From assembly GCF_004345005.1 (NCBI RefSeq), contig NZ_SMMX01000007.1:115635-179634 (forward strand): 64,000 nt of DNA. The letters run 5' to 3'. The position numbers were made by a program, and so were the translations under genes. The notes beneath the pieces are model-generated. The model did no database searches. It saw only the letters and a program-made list of their open reading frames with translations, and had not been told where the DNA came from. Source of the stretch: Extibacter muris (GTDB lineage Bacteria; Bacillota; Clostridia; Lachnospirales; Lachnospiraceae). Of this stretch, positions 47,856 through 56,533 are shown in pieces. How positions within the stretch are numbered: position 1 is the first letter of the stretch; every line of letters starts with the position of its first letter.

Positions 47856-48574
47856 TCAAACGACCTCCTTACCTTTAAGAATAAGACTTCCGCAATTCCA
47901 ATGATAATGATTTCAACCACTGCGGCAATCATAAAATTGCAGGCGGTATTTTCTGCTGTACCTGCAAATATCTGAAATGGAAGCGCAAACGGAAACAATG
48001 ATAAAACGAAACTCCTTGTGGGCAGCATAGTAGCCGTAAATACACATACAACGCCGATGCCGAGGGATACCCACATATTTTTACACACCGAGGCAATGAA
48101 CAGCGAACCCAACGCCGATGGAAGCATTAACAGCAAAGCATATCCAAAGTTTTTCATCACTTCTATCCATACCTCACTGGTCATTTCAAACCAATGACAG
48201 GAGCAGAAAGCGATACTTGCAGCTTCTATTACCAATACCACAATGCACATAAGCAACATCAAAGTGACCTTTCCAAAAAACAATTTGCTCTCTTTAATCG
48301 GAAGCGTACACATTTTCTGGATAGCATTGTCTGCATATTCCGTGTGGTACATCAAGCAAGCTCCCGCTACAATAAGCAAAATATTGAGCATCGCCATCAT
48401 TTGCCAATTCGCATCCAGCAAAATTTGAACAGGCGCAGCGTGAATCCCCAAATAGTTTTCTGAACGGACTGCCATATTAAGGACAGGCACTACCGCCGCC
48501 AAAAGTCCTCCAAATAAGAATGCAGGCGTAAAACCTGTCCGTTTTACTTTTTTACACTCCAGAGAGAAACTCAT
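47852..48574 (-). CDS. Lantibiotic-immunity ABC transporter permease, MutE/EpiE type
   Basis: 240 residues, six helices. Signature LECKKVKRTGFTPAFLFGGL at 5-24, then MLNILLIVAGACLMYHTEYA and AIQKMCTLPIKESKLFFGKV. It forms a heterodimer with the neighbouring permease. Its start overlaps the ATPase stop in an ATGA-type quartet (48571-48574) and its stop overlaps the next gene. Confidence 0.82.
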   Translation of the reverse strand: MSFSLECKKVKRTGFTPAFLFGGLLAAVVPVLNMAVRSENYLGIHAAPVQILLDANWQMMAMLNILLIVAGACLMYHTEYADNAIQKMCTLPIKESKLFFGKVTLMLLMCIVVLVIEAASIAFCSCHWFEMTSEVWIEVMKNFGYALLLMLPSALGSLFIASVCKNMWVSLGIGVVCVFTATMLPTRSFVLSLFPFALPFQIFAGTAENTACNFMIAAVVEIIIIGIAEVLFLKVRRSFE

Positions 48575-49326
48575 CTTGCACCACCTCTCTGCCTGTTGTC
48601 GGCATCAATCAAGGCGAGGAAAGTATCTTCCAGATTGTCGGTAGGATAGCCCTGCGCCGTTGCATTAAATTTCAGTTGGTCAAGCGTCCCCTCGAACAGC
48701 AGATGACCGTGATTGAGAATGCCGATATTGTCTGCCATCAGTTCGATTTCGGACAGCAAGTGAGATGATACCAGCACGGTGCAGTCAAACTTCTGCGGCA
48801 AGGAACGGATAAGCGTTCTGATTTCGTGAATGCCAACAGGGTCAAGCCCGTTGGTCGGCTCATCAAGAATGAGGATAGGCGGTTTTCCAATCAAGGCACT
48901 TGCAAGCCCTAACCTCTGCTTCATACCAAGCGAATACTTTTTTGCAAGTCTGTTTTTATACTGCGTAAGACCCACAAGCTCCAACGCTTCGGGAACAGCA
49001 GATTTGGGTAACCCCAGAATTTTACGGATAATATCCAAGTTTTCCTCACCGCTCAAATTTCCATAGAAAGCAGGGGCTTCAATGAACGAGCCGACTTCTT
49101 TCAAAATTTCAACACGGTTTTCTAGATATTTTTTGCCATCAATAACGAATGCCCCACTTGTCGGCTTCGTAAGACCGAGAAACATCTTCATCGTGGTGGA
49201 TTTACCTGCTCCATTCGGACCGAGGAATCCGTAAACTGTTCCTTTCGGAATATGAAGATTGACTCCAGATACAGCAGTAAAGTCTGCATATGATTTTGTA
49301 AGGTTTTTGGTTTCAATGATATTCAT
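48571..49326 (-). CDS. Lantibiotic-immunity ABC transporter ATPase, LanF/BcrA type
   Basis: 251 residues. Walker A GFLGPNGAGKSTTMKMFLGL near 33-52, signature YSLGMKQRLGLASALIGKPP near 131, Walker B ILILDEPTNGLDP near 151 and an H-loop in VSSHLLSE near 185. It resembles NisF/SpaF and BcrA, and CprA of C. difficile. It opens the minus-strand operon and is transcribed away from the two-component system, 150 bp apart, so that system probably controls it. Confidence 0.87.
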   Translation of the reverse strand: MNIIETKNLTKSYADFTAVSGVNLHIPKGTVYGFLGPNGAGKSTTMKMFLGLTKPTSGAFVIDGKKYLENRVEILKEVGSFIEAPAFYGNLSGEENLDIIRKILGLPKSAVPEALELVGLTQYKNRLAKKYSLGMKQRLGLASALIGKPPILILDEPTNGLDPVGIHEIRTLIRSLPQKFDCTVLVSSHLLSEIELMADNIGILNHGHLLFEGTLDQLKFNATAQGYPTDNLEDTFLALIDADNRQRGGAR

Positions 49327-49475
49327 ATTTTTGCTCCTTTCTTATTGCACTCTCATTTTACAGCCGCAACCTTGTGTCAACCTTCTCTCTACCTTACATC
49401 TACCTTACATTTTTTCGCACAATGGAAATAGGCAGCGATTTATGCTATAATGAGAATTGGAAAGGAGCGAAGTAT

Positions 49476-50180
49476 ATGGGCTTTGAACACTTAAAAAATA
49501 AACGCATCCTGCTTGTTGATGATGAACAGGAACTTTTAGATATGGTCGTATCTATTCTGAAAGAAGAAGGCTTTTGTAATATTTGGACGGCTAAAAATGT
49601 GAAAGACGCTCTTTCTGTTGCTGAGAAAGTAAAGCCAGAGATTGCTATCCTTGATGTAATGCTGCCTGACGGCGATGGATTTCACTTAATGGAGCAATTA
49701 AAGCAGAATGGTGAATATCCCGTACTCTTTTTAACTGCCCGTGGCGAGGACGAAGATAAATTCAAGGGCCTTGGTCTTGGCGCAGATGACTATGTCGTGA
49801 AACCATTTCTTCCAAAAGAACTTGTTTTCCGTATAATGGCAATTTTGCGAAGAAGCTACAAAGACGAAACTCCGCTTATAAGGCTTCAAAACAGTGAAAT
49901 AGATTTTGAACGGGCTGAGGTAATAAGGAACGGCGAACATCTTCCGTTGACTGCAAAGGAACACGATATTTTAGCTGCTCTATACCGTAATGCGGGACGG
50001 ATTGTTACAATTGATGCTCTGTGTGAGGCTGCGTGGGGCGATAATCCCTTTGGATATAAAAATTCTTTGATGGCGCACATTCGGCGTATTCGGGAGAAAA
50101 TAGAGGAAAATCCCTCTCGCCCTGTATCCTTAATCACGGTCAAAGGTTTGGGATACAAACTAATGGTAGGGGGAAAGTGA
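49476..50180 (+). CDS. OmpR-family response regulator
   Basis: 234 residues from the ATG at 49476, set by AAAGGAG upstream; the longer frame to 49374 crosses the divergent promoter. REC domain: ILLVDDEQELLDMV near 13, phospho-Asp in IAILDVMLPDGDG near 57, KPF near 108. Winged-helix domain: LTAKEHDILAALYRNAGRIV and a C-terminal VKGLGYKL. One base separates it from the kinase gene. It is likely to switch on the divergent immunity operon when a lantibiotic is sensed, by analogy with NisR and CprR. Confidence 0.9.
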   Translation: MGFEHLKNKRILLVDDEQELLDMVVSILKEEGFCNIWTAKNVKDALSVAEKVKPEIAILDVMLPDGDGFHLMEQLKQNGEYPVLFLTARGEDEDKFKGLGLGADDYVVKPFLPKELVFRIMAILRRSYKDETPLIRLQNSEIDFERAEVIRNGEHLPLTAKEHDILAALYRNAGRIVTIDALCEAAWGDNPFGYKNSLMAHIRRIREKIEENPSRPVSLITVKGLGYKLMVGGK

Positions 50181-50181
50181 T

Positions 50182-51582
50182 ATGAAAAGCCTCCCTAAAC
50201 TGATACGCCGATATGTGAGCATTATGCTCCTTAGCTGCGTACTGCTTCTTGTATTGAATGTCGTTTTGCTCGCTGTCTTTACCGCAAGACAAGCACCAAA
50301 TGCCTATCCGTGGAAAACTGCTGAAGAGGTTGCGGACGCTCTACACCAGACAAATGACGGCGGGTATGCTCTGCCCGATGCAGTTTCTCTTGAACTGAAA
50401 GATTCTAATGCTTGGGCAATCCTCATAGATAACGAAACAAAGCAAGTAAAATGGCAAACCGCTAATTTACCAGATACCATACCTCTTTCTTATACGCTTT
50501 CGGATATAGCAAGCCTAACCCGTGGATATATAGACGGGTATCCTACATTTACGGGTGAAATGGAAGATGGTCTTATTGTATTGGGTTATCCCCAAAACAG
50601 CTTTTGGAAACATATGTGGCCAAGCTGGGACTATGAATTGATAGCTAACTTACCTAAAACCATCCTATCTGTTTTTGCCATCAATGCGGCACTTGTTTTT
50701 TTGATTTATGTGGTTGCCAATTCTAAACTGCTGAAATCTATCAAGCCGATTGTAAACGGAATACAAAGCTTACCAACAGGTGAGTCTGTATATATTAAAG
50801 AAAAAGGTCTGTTGTCTGAGCTTGCAATGAATATCAATAAAACATCAGAGATTTTACAATCTCAAAATAATCAACTTCACAGAAAAGAAACAGCAAGGGC
50901 AAATTGGATTGCGGGAGTTTCTCACGATATTCGGACTCCCTTATCAATGGTTATGGGGTATGCAGGTCAATTAAAAGATGATACGCATTTGACGGACGAT
51001 GAACGCCAAAAAGCTGCGATTATTGTAAAGCAAAGCGAACGAATGAGAAATCTGATAAACGACCTCAACCTGGCTTCTAAACTTGAGTACAATATGCAGC
51101 CGCTTATGGAAAAACAGGAAAACGCTGTTGCGATTGTAAGACAGGTCGTAGTTGATTTTATCAATACCGACATAGATAATAAGTTCCCTATCGAATGGAA
51201 AACAGACGAAAACATTTCAGCTTGCTTCATTAACGCTGATAAAGATTTGATAAAACGAGCTGTTTCAAACCTTATACAAAACTGTATAAGCCATAACGAA
51301 AACGGCTGTTCCATTTTTGTTTCTGTTCGGGCAGATGGACAGAATTGTATCATCTGTGTTGAAGATAACGGCAAAGGTGCTTCTGACGAACAGATTGAAA
51401 AACTCAATAACACACCACATTATATGGTCTGTGATACCAATACCACGGAGCAACGCCACGGTTTAGGTTTGCTTATCGTAAAGCAGGTGGCGGCATCGCA
51501 CAACGGTACTGCTACGATTGAACATAGCTCTCACGGCGGATTTGCAGTAAAGATAACCTTGCCTTTACTACAAGAAAACTGA
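50182..51582 (+). CDS. Sensor histidine kinase
   Basis: 466 residues. Membrane helix near 13-35 (MLLSCVLLLVLNVVLLAVF), an extracytoplasmic loop of about 130 residues, a second helix near 165-183, and a HAMP-like linker. H-box: NWIAGVSHDIRTPLSMVMGY near 245, with the phospho-His in SHDIRTP. N-box SNLIQNCISHN, G-box VEDNGKGAS and GLGLLIVKQVA follow. It belongs to the class that senses lantibiotics or bacitracin; partner of the preceding regulator. Ligand unknown. Confidence 0.88.
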   Translation: MKSLPKLIRRYVSIMLLSCVLLLVLNVVLLAVFTARQAPNAYPWKTAEEVADALHQTNDGGYALPDAVSLELKDSNAWAILIDNETKQVKWQTANLPDTIPLSYTLSDIASLTRGYIDGYPTFTGEMEDGLIVLGYPQNSFWKHMWPSWDYELIANLPKTILSVFAINAALVFLIYVVANSKLLKSIKPIVNGIQSLPTGESVYIKEKGLLSELAMNINKTSEILQSQNNQLHRKETARANWIAGVSHDIRTPLSMVMGYAGQLKDDTHLTDDERQKAAIIVKQSERMRNLINDLNLASKLEYNMQPLMEKQENAVAIVRQVVVDFINTDIDNKFPIEWKTDENISACFINADKDLIKRAVSNLIQNCISHNENGCSIFVSVRADGQNCIICVEDNGKGASDEQIEKLNNTPHYMVCDTNTTEQRHGLGLLIVKQVAASHNGTATIEHSSHGGFAVKITLPLLQEN

Positions 51583-51599
51583 ATCTCAGACAACAGAAA

Positions 51600-51646
51600 G
51601 AGCCTATGAATTGTGGGAAACCTCACAGTTCATAGGCTCAGTTTTC
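51600..51646 (+). terminator. Terminator after the sensor kinase
   Basis: An 11-bp perfect arm pair, GAGCCTATGAA (51600-51610) and TTCATAGGCTC (51629-51639), with further pairing inside (TTGTGGG with CCTCACAG), then AGTTTTC. A second small hairpin AGGGGTTTTTGCCCCT follows at 51660-51675. Confidence 0.7.
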
Positions 51647-51852
51647 AATAAGGGATTTTAGGGGTTTTTGCCCCTAACAAGCGAATTTGGCTAATCAAAT
51701 TCAGTGCTTGGCAAGACATAATCTATCGCAGCTATCTTTAATTGCTTGGCAACCATTGTATACATTTAATTTGCTTTATACGGTCAAGTATACTCAGCAT
51801 CTTCTATTTAACTACCTGCTTCAACTATTTAAAAGTGTTCAGTTTACTATTA

Positions 51853-51881
51853 TTGACTTTAAACCAATAAGCAGATATAAT
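51853..51881 (+). promoter_or_regulatory. Promoter of the AbiE-kinase-nuclease operon
   Basis: TTGACT (51853-51858), a 17-bp spacer, TATAAT (51876-51881), 58 bp before abiEi. It is the only good promoter found upstream of the four genes. AbiEi antitoxins are known to bind repeats in their own promoters. Confidence 0.75.
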
Positions 51882-51938
51882 ATAGAAAAGTGCCCTATTG
51901 ATAATAAGAAATTAGGTCAGTTAAGTAGAGGTGGAAAA

Positions 51939-52547
51939 ATGCTTCAGAAAAATGACATTGAAATTTTGAGAAAGCTGTTTAGCCAGCACAATTATATTAT
52001 GACTACCACTGAACTAACAGCTTCAAAGCTATATTACGCAGATATAAAATTGCTCTTAGATGAAGGTCTGATTGAAAGGGTAAGACGGGGCTACTATCAT
52101 TGGATTGAAGACTCTGGAGAAAGCGAAATTGTAATTATCAATCGTCTGTTTCCCGATGCAGTCCTTTGTATGGAAACAGCTCTTTTTTACTACAGATACA
52201 GCGACCGAAATCCTGCTGAGTGGAATTTTGCAATTGATAAAAATGTTTCAAAATTGCGTACTAAAATTGATTATCCATTTATTAAGGCGTACCGTGTTGA
52301 GTCTGCATTGGTTACACTTGGAGAAACCAGAGGAAAAATTGATTCTATTGATGTCCGTATTTATGACCGTGACCGTACCATTTGTGATGTGATGCGGAAT
52401 ATGAACAAGATGGATAAAGAAATTTTTAATAAGGCAATACAGGGGTATGTAAAAGACCCAAAGAAAAATGTCCCTAACCTAATGAGTTATGCCAAAGTAC
52501 TACGGGTGCAAAAGAGAGTGAAAGAATTGATTGGAGTGTGGTTGTAA
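51939..52547 (+). CDS. abiEi: Type IV antitoxin AbiEi-like
   Basis: 202 residues from the ATG at 51939, chosen because AGAGGTGG precedes it; a frame to 51687 exists but covers the promoter. The N-terminal winged helix MLQKNDIEILRKLFSQHNYI, then LLLDEGLIERVRRGYYHWIE, is the AbiEi/DUF4095-type DNA-binding domain. A C-terminal antitoxin domain ends with VPNLMSYAKVLRVQKRVKEL. The pair acts as a toxin-antitoxin and abortive infection system in streptococci and lactococci. Its TAA overlaps the abiEii ATG by one base. Confidence 0.87.
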   Translation: MLQKNDIEILRKLFSQHNYIMTTTELTASKLYYADIKLLLDEGLIERVRRGYYHWIEDSGESEIVIINRLFPDAVLCMETALFYYRYSDRNPAEWNFAIDKNVSKLRTKIDYPFIKAYRVESALVTLGETRGKIDSIDVRIYDRDRTICDVMRNMNKMDKEIFNKAIQGYVKDPKKNVPNLMSYAKVLRVQKRVKELIGVWL

Positions 52548-53446
52548 TGGCAGATAAAGCGGCTTCTGTCCTTGCGAAGCTTAAAAACAAAGCAAAGGCA
52601 TCTGGTATCAGTTATCAGCAGTGCTTACAGCTTTTTGTACAGGAAGAATTCCTACGCAAACTTTCAAAATCTGGATATGAGGATAACCTCATTCTCAAAG
52701 GTGGTCTGTTTATTTACACCCTTACCAATTTTGAGAGCCGAGCTACGATTGATGTGGACTTTCTTCTTCGAGCAGCTTCTAATTCGATTGAAGATGTAAA
52801 GGTGCTTATAGGGAAGATTATCAATACGTCTACGGGCAATGATTATATTTCTATGACGGCTAAAGGCTTTGAAGAAATTTCACCGCAGAGAAAATATCAC
52901 GGCATTAGTGCACAGATTATTGCTCAGATAAAAAATGTTCGTGTTCCATTTAATGTAGATATAGGTGTGGGCGATGTCATTGTGCCTTGTGCTGAGAAAC
53001 GGGCAATTAACACACAATTTCCCGACTTTGAAGCTCCTATTATCAAAACTTACTCTCTCGAAAGCACTATCGCAGAAAAATTCGATGCAATCCTGCAACG
53101 ATTTGAGTTGACAGGCAGAATGAAAGATTTTTATGACATCTATTATCTGGCAAGGACTTTTGACTTCGATGGAGCGAGATTGCAGACGGCAATTTTTGAA
53201 ACCTTGCAGAGGCGAGGAACTCCCTATGACCGAGATAGCTTCAAACGGATTGCTGCACTTGCCGAAGATGAGGATATGCAGAAACGGTGGAAATATTTCT
53301 TGAAGAATATCAAGGATAATACTCTTGAGTTTACTGTTGTGATTGATGAACTCCAAGTATTTCTTGAGCCCGTGTTTGAAGCAATAGTGAATGAAGATGA
53401 ATGGCAGAAACAATGGAATTATAATAATTGGAACGGAGGTTGTTGA
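52547..53446 (+). CDS. abiEii: AbiEii nucleotidyltransferase toxin
   Basis: 299 residues from the ATG at 52547 (TAATG overlap with abiEi). Polymerase-beta type signature: NLILKGGLFIYTLTNFESR with Gly52-Gly53, and IDVDFLLRA with Asp69 and Asp71. The C-terminal part has TYSLESTIAEKFDAILQRFE and a GRMKDFYDIYYLART block typical of DUF1814/AbiEii. Related toxins (MenT) add nucleotides to tRNA acceptor ends; the exact target here is unknown. All catalytic residues are present. The next gene begins 4 bp after its stop. Confidence 0.87.
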   Translation: MADKAASVLAKLKNKAKASGISYQQCLQLFVQEEFLRKLSKSGYEDNLILKGGLFIYTLTNFESRATIDVDFLLRAASNSIEDVKVLIGKIINTSTGNDYISMTAKGFEEISPQRKYHGISAQIIAQIKNVRVPFNVDIGVGDVIVPCAEKRAINTQFPDFEAPIIKTYSLESTIAEKFDAILQRFELTGRMKDFYDIYYLARTFDFDGARLQTAIFETLQRRGTPYDRDSFKRIAALAEDEDMQKRWKYFLKNIKDNTLEFTVVIDELQVFLEPVFEAIVNEDEWQKQWNYNNWNGGC

Positions 53447-53450
53447 TTTT

Positions 53451-55502
53451 ATGTTAGGTAAAAATATCAACGGATATATTATGAAAGAATTTAAGGGCAG
53501 TGGCTCTTTTGGCTCAGTGTATTCGTGCGAAAAAGATGGAAAAACTTATGCAATTAAGTTGTTTAATTTCTCATATGTATTTTCTGAATTTTCCAAAGGA
53601 TCAGATAATCGAATCACTCGTGAAATCACAGCACTAAAGTCTGTAAATCATCCGAATGTAGTATCTTATGTTGATGACGGTAATTTTTTTGACAATGGTG
53701 TTAAATATCTCTATGTTGTTATGGATTATATTGATGGTGAAGACTTGAGTCAATATATCAGAGATAACAATTTGAGCATTGAAACAGCAATTTCTATTTT
53801 TATCAAGATATTAAATGGAGTAAATGCAATTCATGAGCAGCACATAGTACACCGTGATTTAAAGCCGGCCAATATTTATATAACCAAAACTGGAGAAATT
53901 AAAATCCTTGATTTCGGATTATCAAAATTAATTGATTTTACATCAATTACAAGTACAGGAGCAGAAATCGGTTCTCCTCTCTATATGTCTCCTGAACAAG
54001 TGAGGGATGGAAAGAATATTGATTATCGTTCGGATTATTACGCATTAGGTGTTATTTTGTATGAATTGATTTCCAAGAACAATCCCTACGGAAAAGTTCA
54101 ATCAAGAACAGAACTTTATTTTAAGATAATTAATGAGGCTCCAATCAGCATAAGGCAATATATTCCAACGATTCCGAATCAAATAGATAATCTTATTTCG
54201 GCATTGTTAGAAAAAGAAAACTATAAGCGTCCGAATAGTGCGACAGAAGTATTACAATATATCCAATTAGTCAACAAAACCGAAGATGAGACGCCTACTT
54301 TCAAATTTACTCCTTCATTCTTTTTGCGTACTTGGAATGAAAAAAGTGTCCTTGAATCTTATAGAAAAGATGGGTATGATGTTGAGAATTATATTTTTCC
54401 AATCAATCACCAGAATCAGCAAAAAAATCTCTTGAAAATTATAATGGATTCTGGTTCGAATTATCTGATTGACCCCGCTACTATGCGTTTGGCGTATGAT
54501 ACATTTTCTGAAGTGAAGGGACTTGTTTCCTTACCATATGCACCGCAGGGATTGAGTAGATTAGAACTTGATGATTTAAAGATGCTTTCAGCAAAACAAG
54601 ACTATGTAAAAAAAGTAGTTGATGCACAATTACAATATAACCCTTCATATATTGTGTCTCCTTTTCATGTAAGTAATAATTCTAATTTAGTGCGTATTAA
54701 AGCTACAGATGATGAAAACTGGTTTTCGCTAGATGTAAAATTACTATATGAAACAAAAGATTATCTAAAAAGCATTAATTGTGATTCTCCACTTGTTGGG
54801 GGCTTTTGTATCAAAACAGATATTCTTACAACAAAGTCCGAAAGAGAATATTTCCTAAATGTTGTATCTGCACTGCCCTGTGATATGTATTGGATTTATG
54901 TTGATTGTATTGATAATAACTCAAATCCTTCTCAGCTTTATAATTACGCAAATACCTTGTTGACATTACAGAAATCTACTGGAAAACCTGTAATAGCTGG
55001 AAGAATAGGAACTTTTGGACTTGTACTCTTGTCATTTGGATTATTCGGATTTGAATCTGGAGCATCTCGTTTTGAAAGTTTTTATGAGGACTTATATAAA
55101 AACGCAACAGATAGCTATAATATGTATTTAAATTATTATTTCTCAGGTTTATTAAGAAATGTACCTATTGAGCGTAAAAATCCAGCAAAAATAATTAGAC
55201 TTTTATCATCAACTACAGGCAAAGACATTTCTTGTGATTGTCCCTATTGCAAAGGCAAAAGACCAGAAGAATTAGTAAATGAGCAGCTTTCAAAAAAGCA
55301 TTTTCTATTTAAACGTCAAGAAGAAATAGAGAAATTACGCTCATTTGAGAGTATAACTGACAGAGTAGCCTACATAGAAATTTGCATTCAAAATGCAATA
55401 GATTATCATAAAGCGTTAAAACCGATTTTTAAAACTGATGATTATAATCATTTTAAAATATGGCAAACAGTTATACAAGAATTGAAAAAGGATTGGTTAT
55501 AA
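53451..55502 (+). CDS. Ser/Thr protein kinase fused to a TGT/DpdA-like C-terminal domain
   Basis: 683 residues from the ATG at 53451 (CGGAGG site upstream; the frame opens at 53391). The kinase domain is complete: glycine loop GSGSFGSVY at 16-24, Lys36, alpha-C Glu58, HRD 134-136, Asn141, DFG 154-156 and SPEQ. From about 280 on lies a roughly 400-residue domain with no kinase features: alternating helices and strands with DSGSNYLIDPATMRLAYDTF, AGRIGTFGLVLLSFGLFGFE and CDCPYCKGKRPEEL. Cys595, Cys597, Cys600 and His617 suggest a zinc site as in tRNA-guanine transglycosylases. TIM-barrel assignment is from this pattern only. Alternative: an unrelated zinc-binding TIM-like domain. No membrane segment is seen. 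Confidence 0.8.
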   Translation: MLGKNINGYIMKEFKGSGSFGSVYSCEKDGKTYAIKLFNFSYVFSEFSKGSDNRITREITALKSVNHPNVVSYVDDGNFFDNGVKYLYVVMDYIDGEDLSQYIRDNNLSIETAISIFIKILNGVNAIHEQHIVHRDLKPANIYITKTGEIKILDFGLSKLIDFTSITSTGAEIGSPLYMSPEQVRDGKNIDYRSDYYALGVILYELISKNNPYGKVQSRTELYFKIINEAPISIRQYIPTIPNQIDNLISALLEKENYKRPNSATEVLQYIQLVNKTEDETPTFKFTPSFFLRTWNEKSVLESYRKDGYDVENYIFPINHQNQQKNLLKIIMDSGSNYLIDPATMRLAYDTFSEVKGLVSLPYAPQGLSRLELDDLKMLSAKQDYVKKVVDAQLQYNPSYIVSPFHVSNNSNLVRIKATDDENWFSLDVKLLYETKDYLKSINCDSPLVGGFCIKTDILTTKSEREYFLNVVSALPCDMYWIYVDCIDNNSNPSQLYNYANTLLTLQKSTGKPVIAGRIGTFGLVLLSFGLFGFESGASRFESFYEDLYKNATDSYNMYLNYYFSGLLRNVPIERKNPAKIIRLLSSTTGKDISCDCPYCKGKRPEELVNEQLSKKHFLFKRQEEIEKLRSFESITDRVAYIEICIQNAIDYHKALKPIFKTDDYNHFKIWQTVIQELKKDWL

Positions 55503-55504
55503 AG

Positions 55505-56158
55505 ATGTTAGAATCAGAATTAGTTGATAAAATCACAGCATATCTTGGAAAATACAGGATAAGGTATGCAAAGGAAGTTCGTATGGGAATAGGAGTTCCT
55601 GATGTATCTATAAATATTGGTGCTATGAAATCTATGGCACTAATATCAGATTACTACTTATTGTCGATTGCAGAGTATATAAACGGCAGAAATAAAGCAA
55701 CTATTTGCGAAATCTCAGAACATTTTTCTTTTGATAAGATTAAAACGCAAAACTATATAAATCAATTGGTATTAGAGAGAATTGTTAGTCAGAAAGATAA
55801 TGTGGTTCATATTAACAGAAAGATATTTGGACTAAATCTGGGTAAAACCATATCAATCGAAGCCAAGCTCAAAGACTGGAGAAGTGGTATTTTACAAGCC
55901 GAAAGATATTTAATGTTTTCGGATTTTTCTTATTTGGCATTGCCTGAAAATAAAATTCATAATGTTAATCAAGAACAATTAAAAGAAAAAGGTATTGGAC
56001 TATTATCAATTGGTGACAAAAAAATAGAAGAAATAGTAACACCAATCCAATCAGCAGAGTGTGAATATAAGCAAAAGTATATGCTTACATCAGCAATTAT
56101 TAAGAACAATATGCAAGTCACTAAAAGAAAGCCTGATGGTGTGTTTTCGGAATTATAA
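55505..56158 (+). CDS. Winged-helix PD-(D/E)xK nuclease-like protein
   Basis: 217 residues from the ATG at 55505, two bases after the kinase stop; an alternative start at 55460 would overlap it. The motif PD (Pro32-Asp33 in GIGVPDVSI) is followed, after a helix-turn-helix-like middle (ATICEISEHFSFDKIKTQNY), by a strand with Glu119-x-Lys121 (ISIEAKLKDW), then ILQAERYLMFSDFSYLALPE. The Q-x3-Y after the E-x-K is common in PD-(D/E)xK proteins. It would be a DNA or RNA endonuclease; a separated PD and ExK is unusual. It ends the four-gene operon. Confidence 0.65.
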   Translation: MLESELVDKITAYLGKYRIRYAKEVRMGIGVPDVSINIGAMKSMALISDYYLLSIAEYINGRNKATICEISEHFSFDKIKTQNYINQLVLERIVSQKDNVVHINRKIFGLNLGKTISIEAKLKDWRSGILQAERYLMFSDFSYLALPENKIHNVNQEQLKEKGIGLLSIGDKKIEEIVTPIQSAECEYKQKYMLTSAIIKNNMQVTKRKPDGVFSEL

Positions 56159-56533
56159 TTAATATACAGACTGCCTAAGTTGTACCAGTCTGCCTATTAA
56201 TTGCTAAGGATTTATTGTAAATTGTCAGATTCTGAAACCTTTGACCTACAGAAGCTTCCTAAATATCCCACTTCCCCTAAATAGCGGAAAAGACTATGTT
56301 AGCAAGCTTTCTCGTTAACATAATCTTATAAACGGACAAGTTCACAAGGTATGAGAAAAACAATAAATTGGCATACTTAAAGTAATTAAGAGTTATCAGA
56401 CAAGGCTGTGAATGTAAAATTAACCTCAATTCTGCTATTTAAAGGGGACGAAGACTTCATTTCTAAATTGTAGCGAAACCGAACCGTACATTCTTGCTGT
56501 CACAAGAGTATGCGGCTCATTATTTTATAGCAT
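56159..56533. other. Intergenic region, 375 bp
   Basis: No gene seen. A small hairpin (CAGACTG and CAGTCTG, 56168-56193) follows the nuclease gene and may end the operon, although no T-run is present. The rest is AT-rich without clear signals. Confidence 0.5.

Noticed and set aside
51687..51938. An 84-codon extension of AbiEi
   Set aside because: It covers the clear -35/-10 promoter and is rich in unlikely residues; a good ribosome site stands before 51939.
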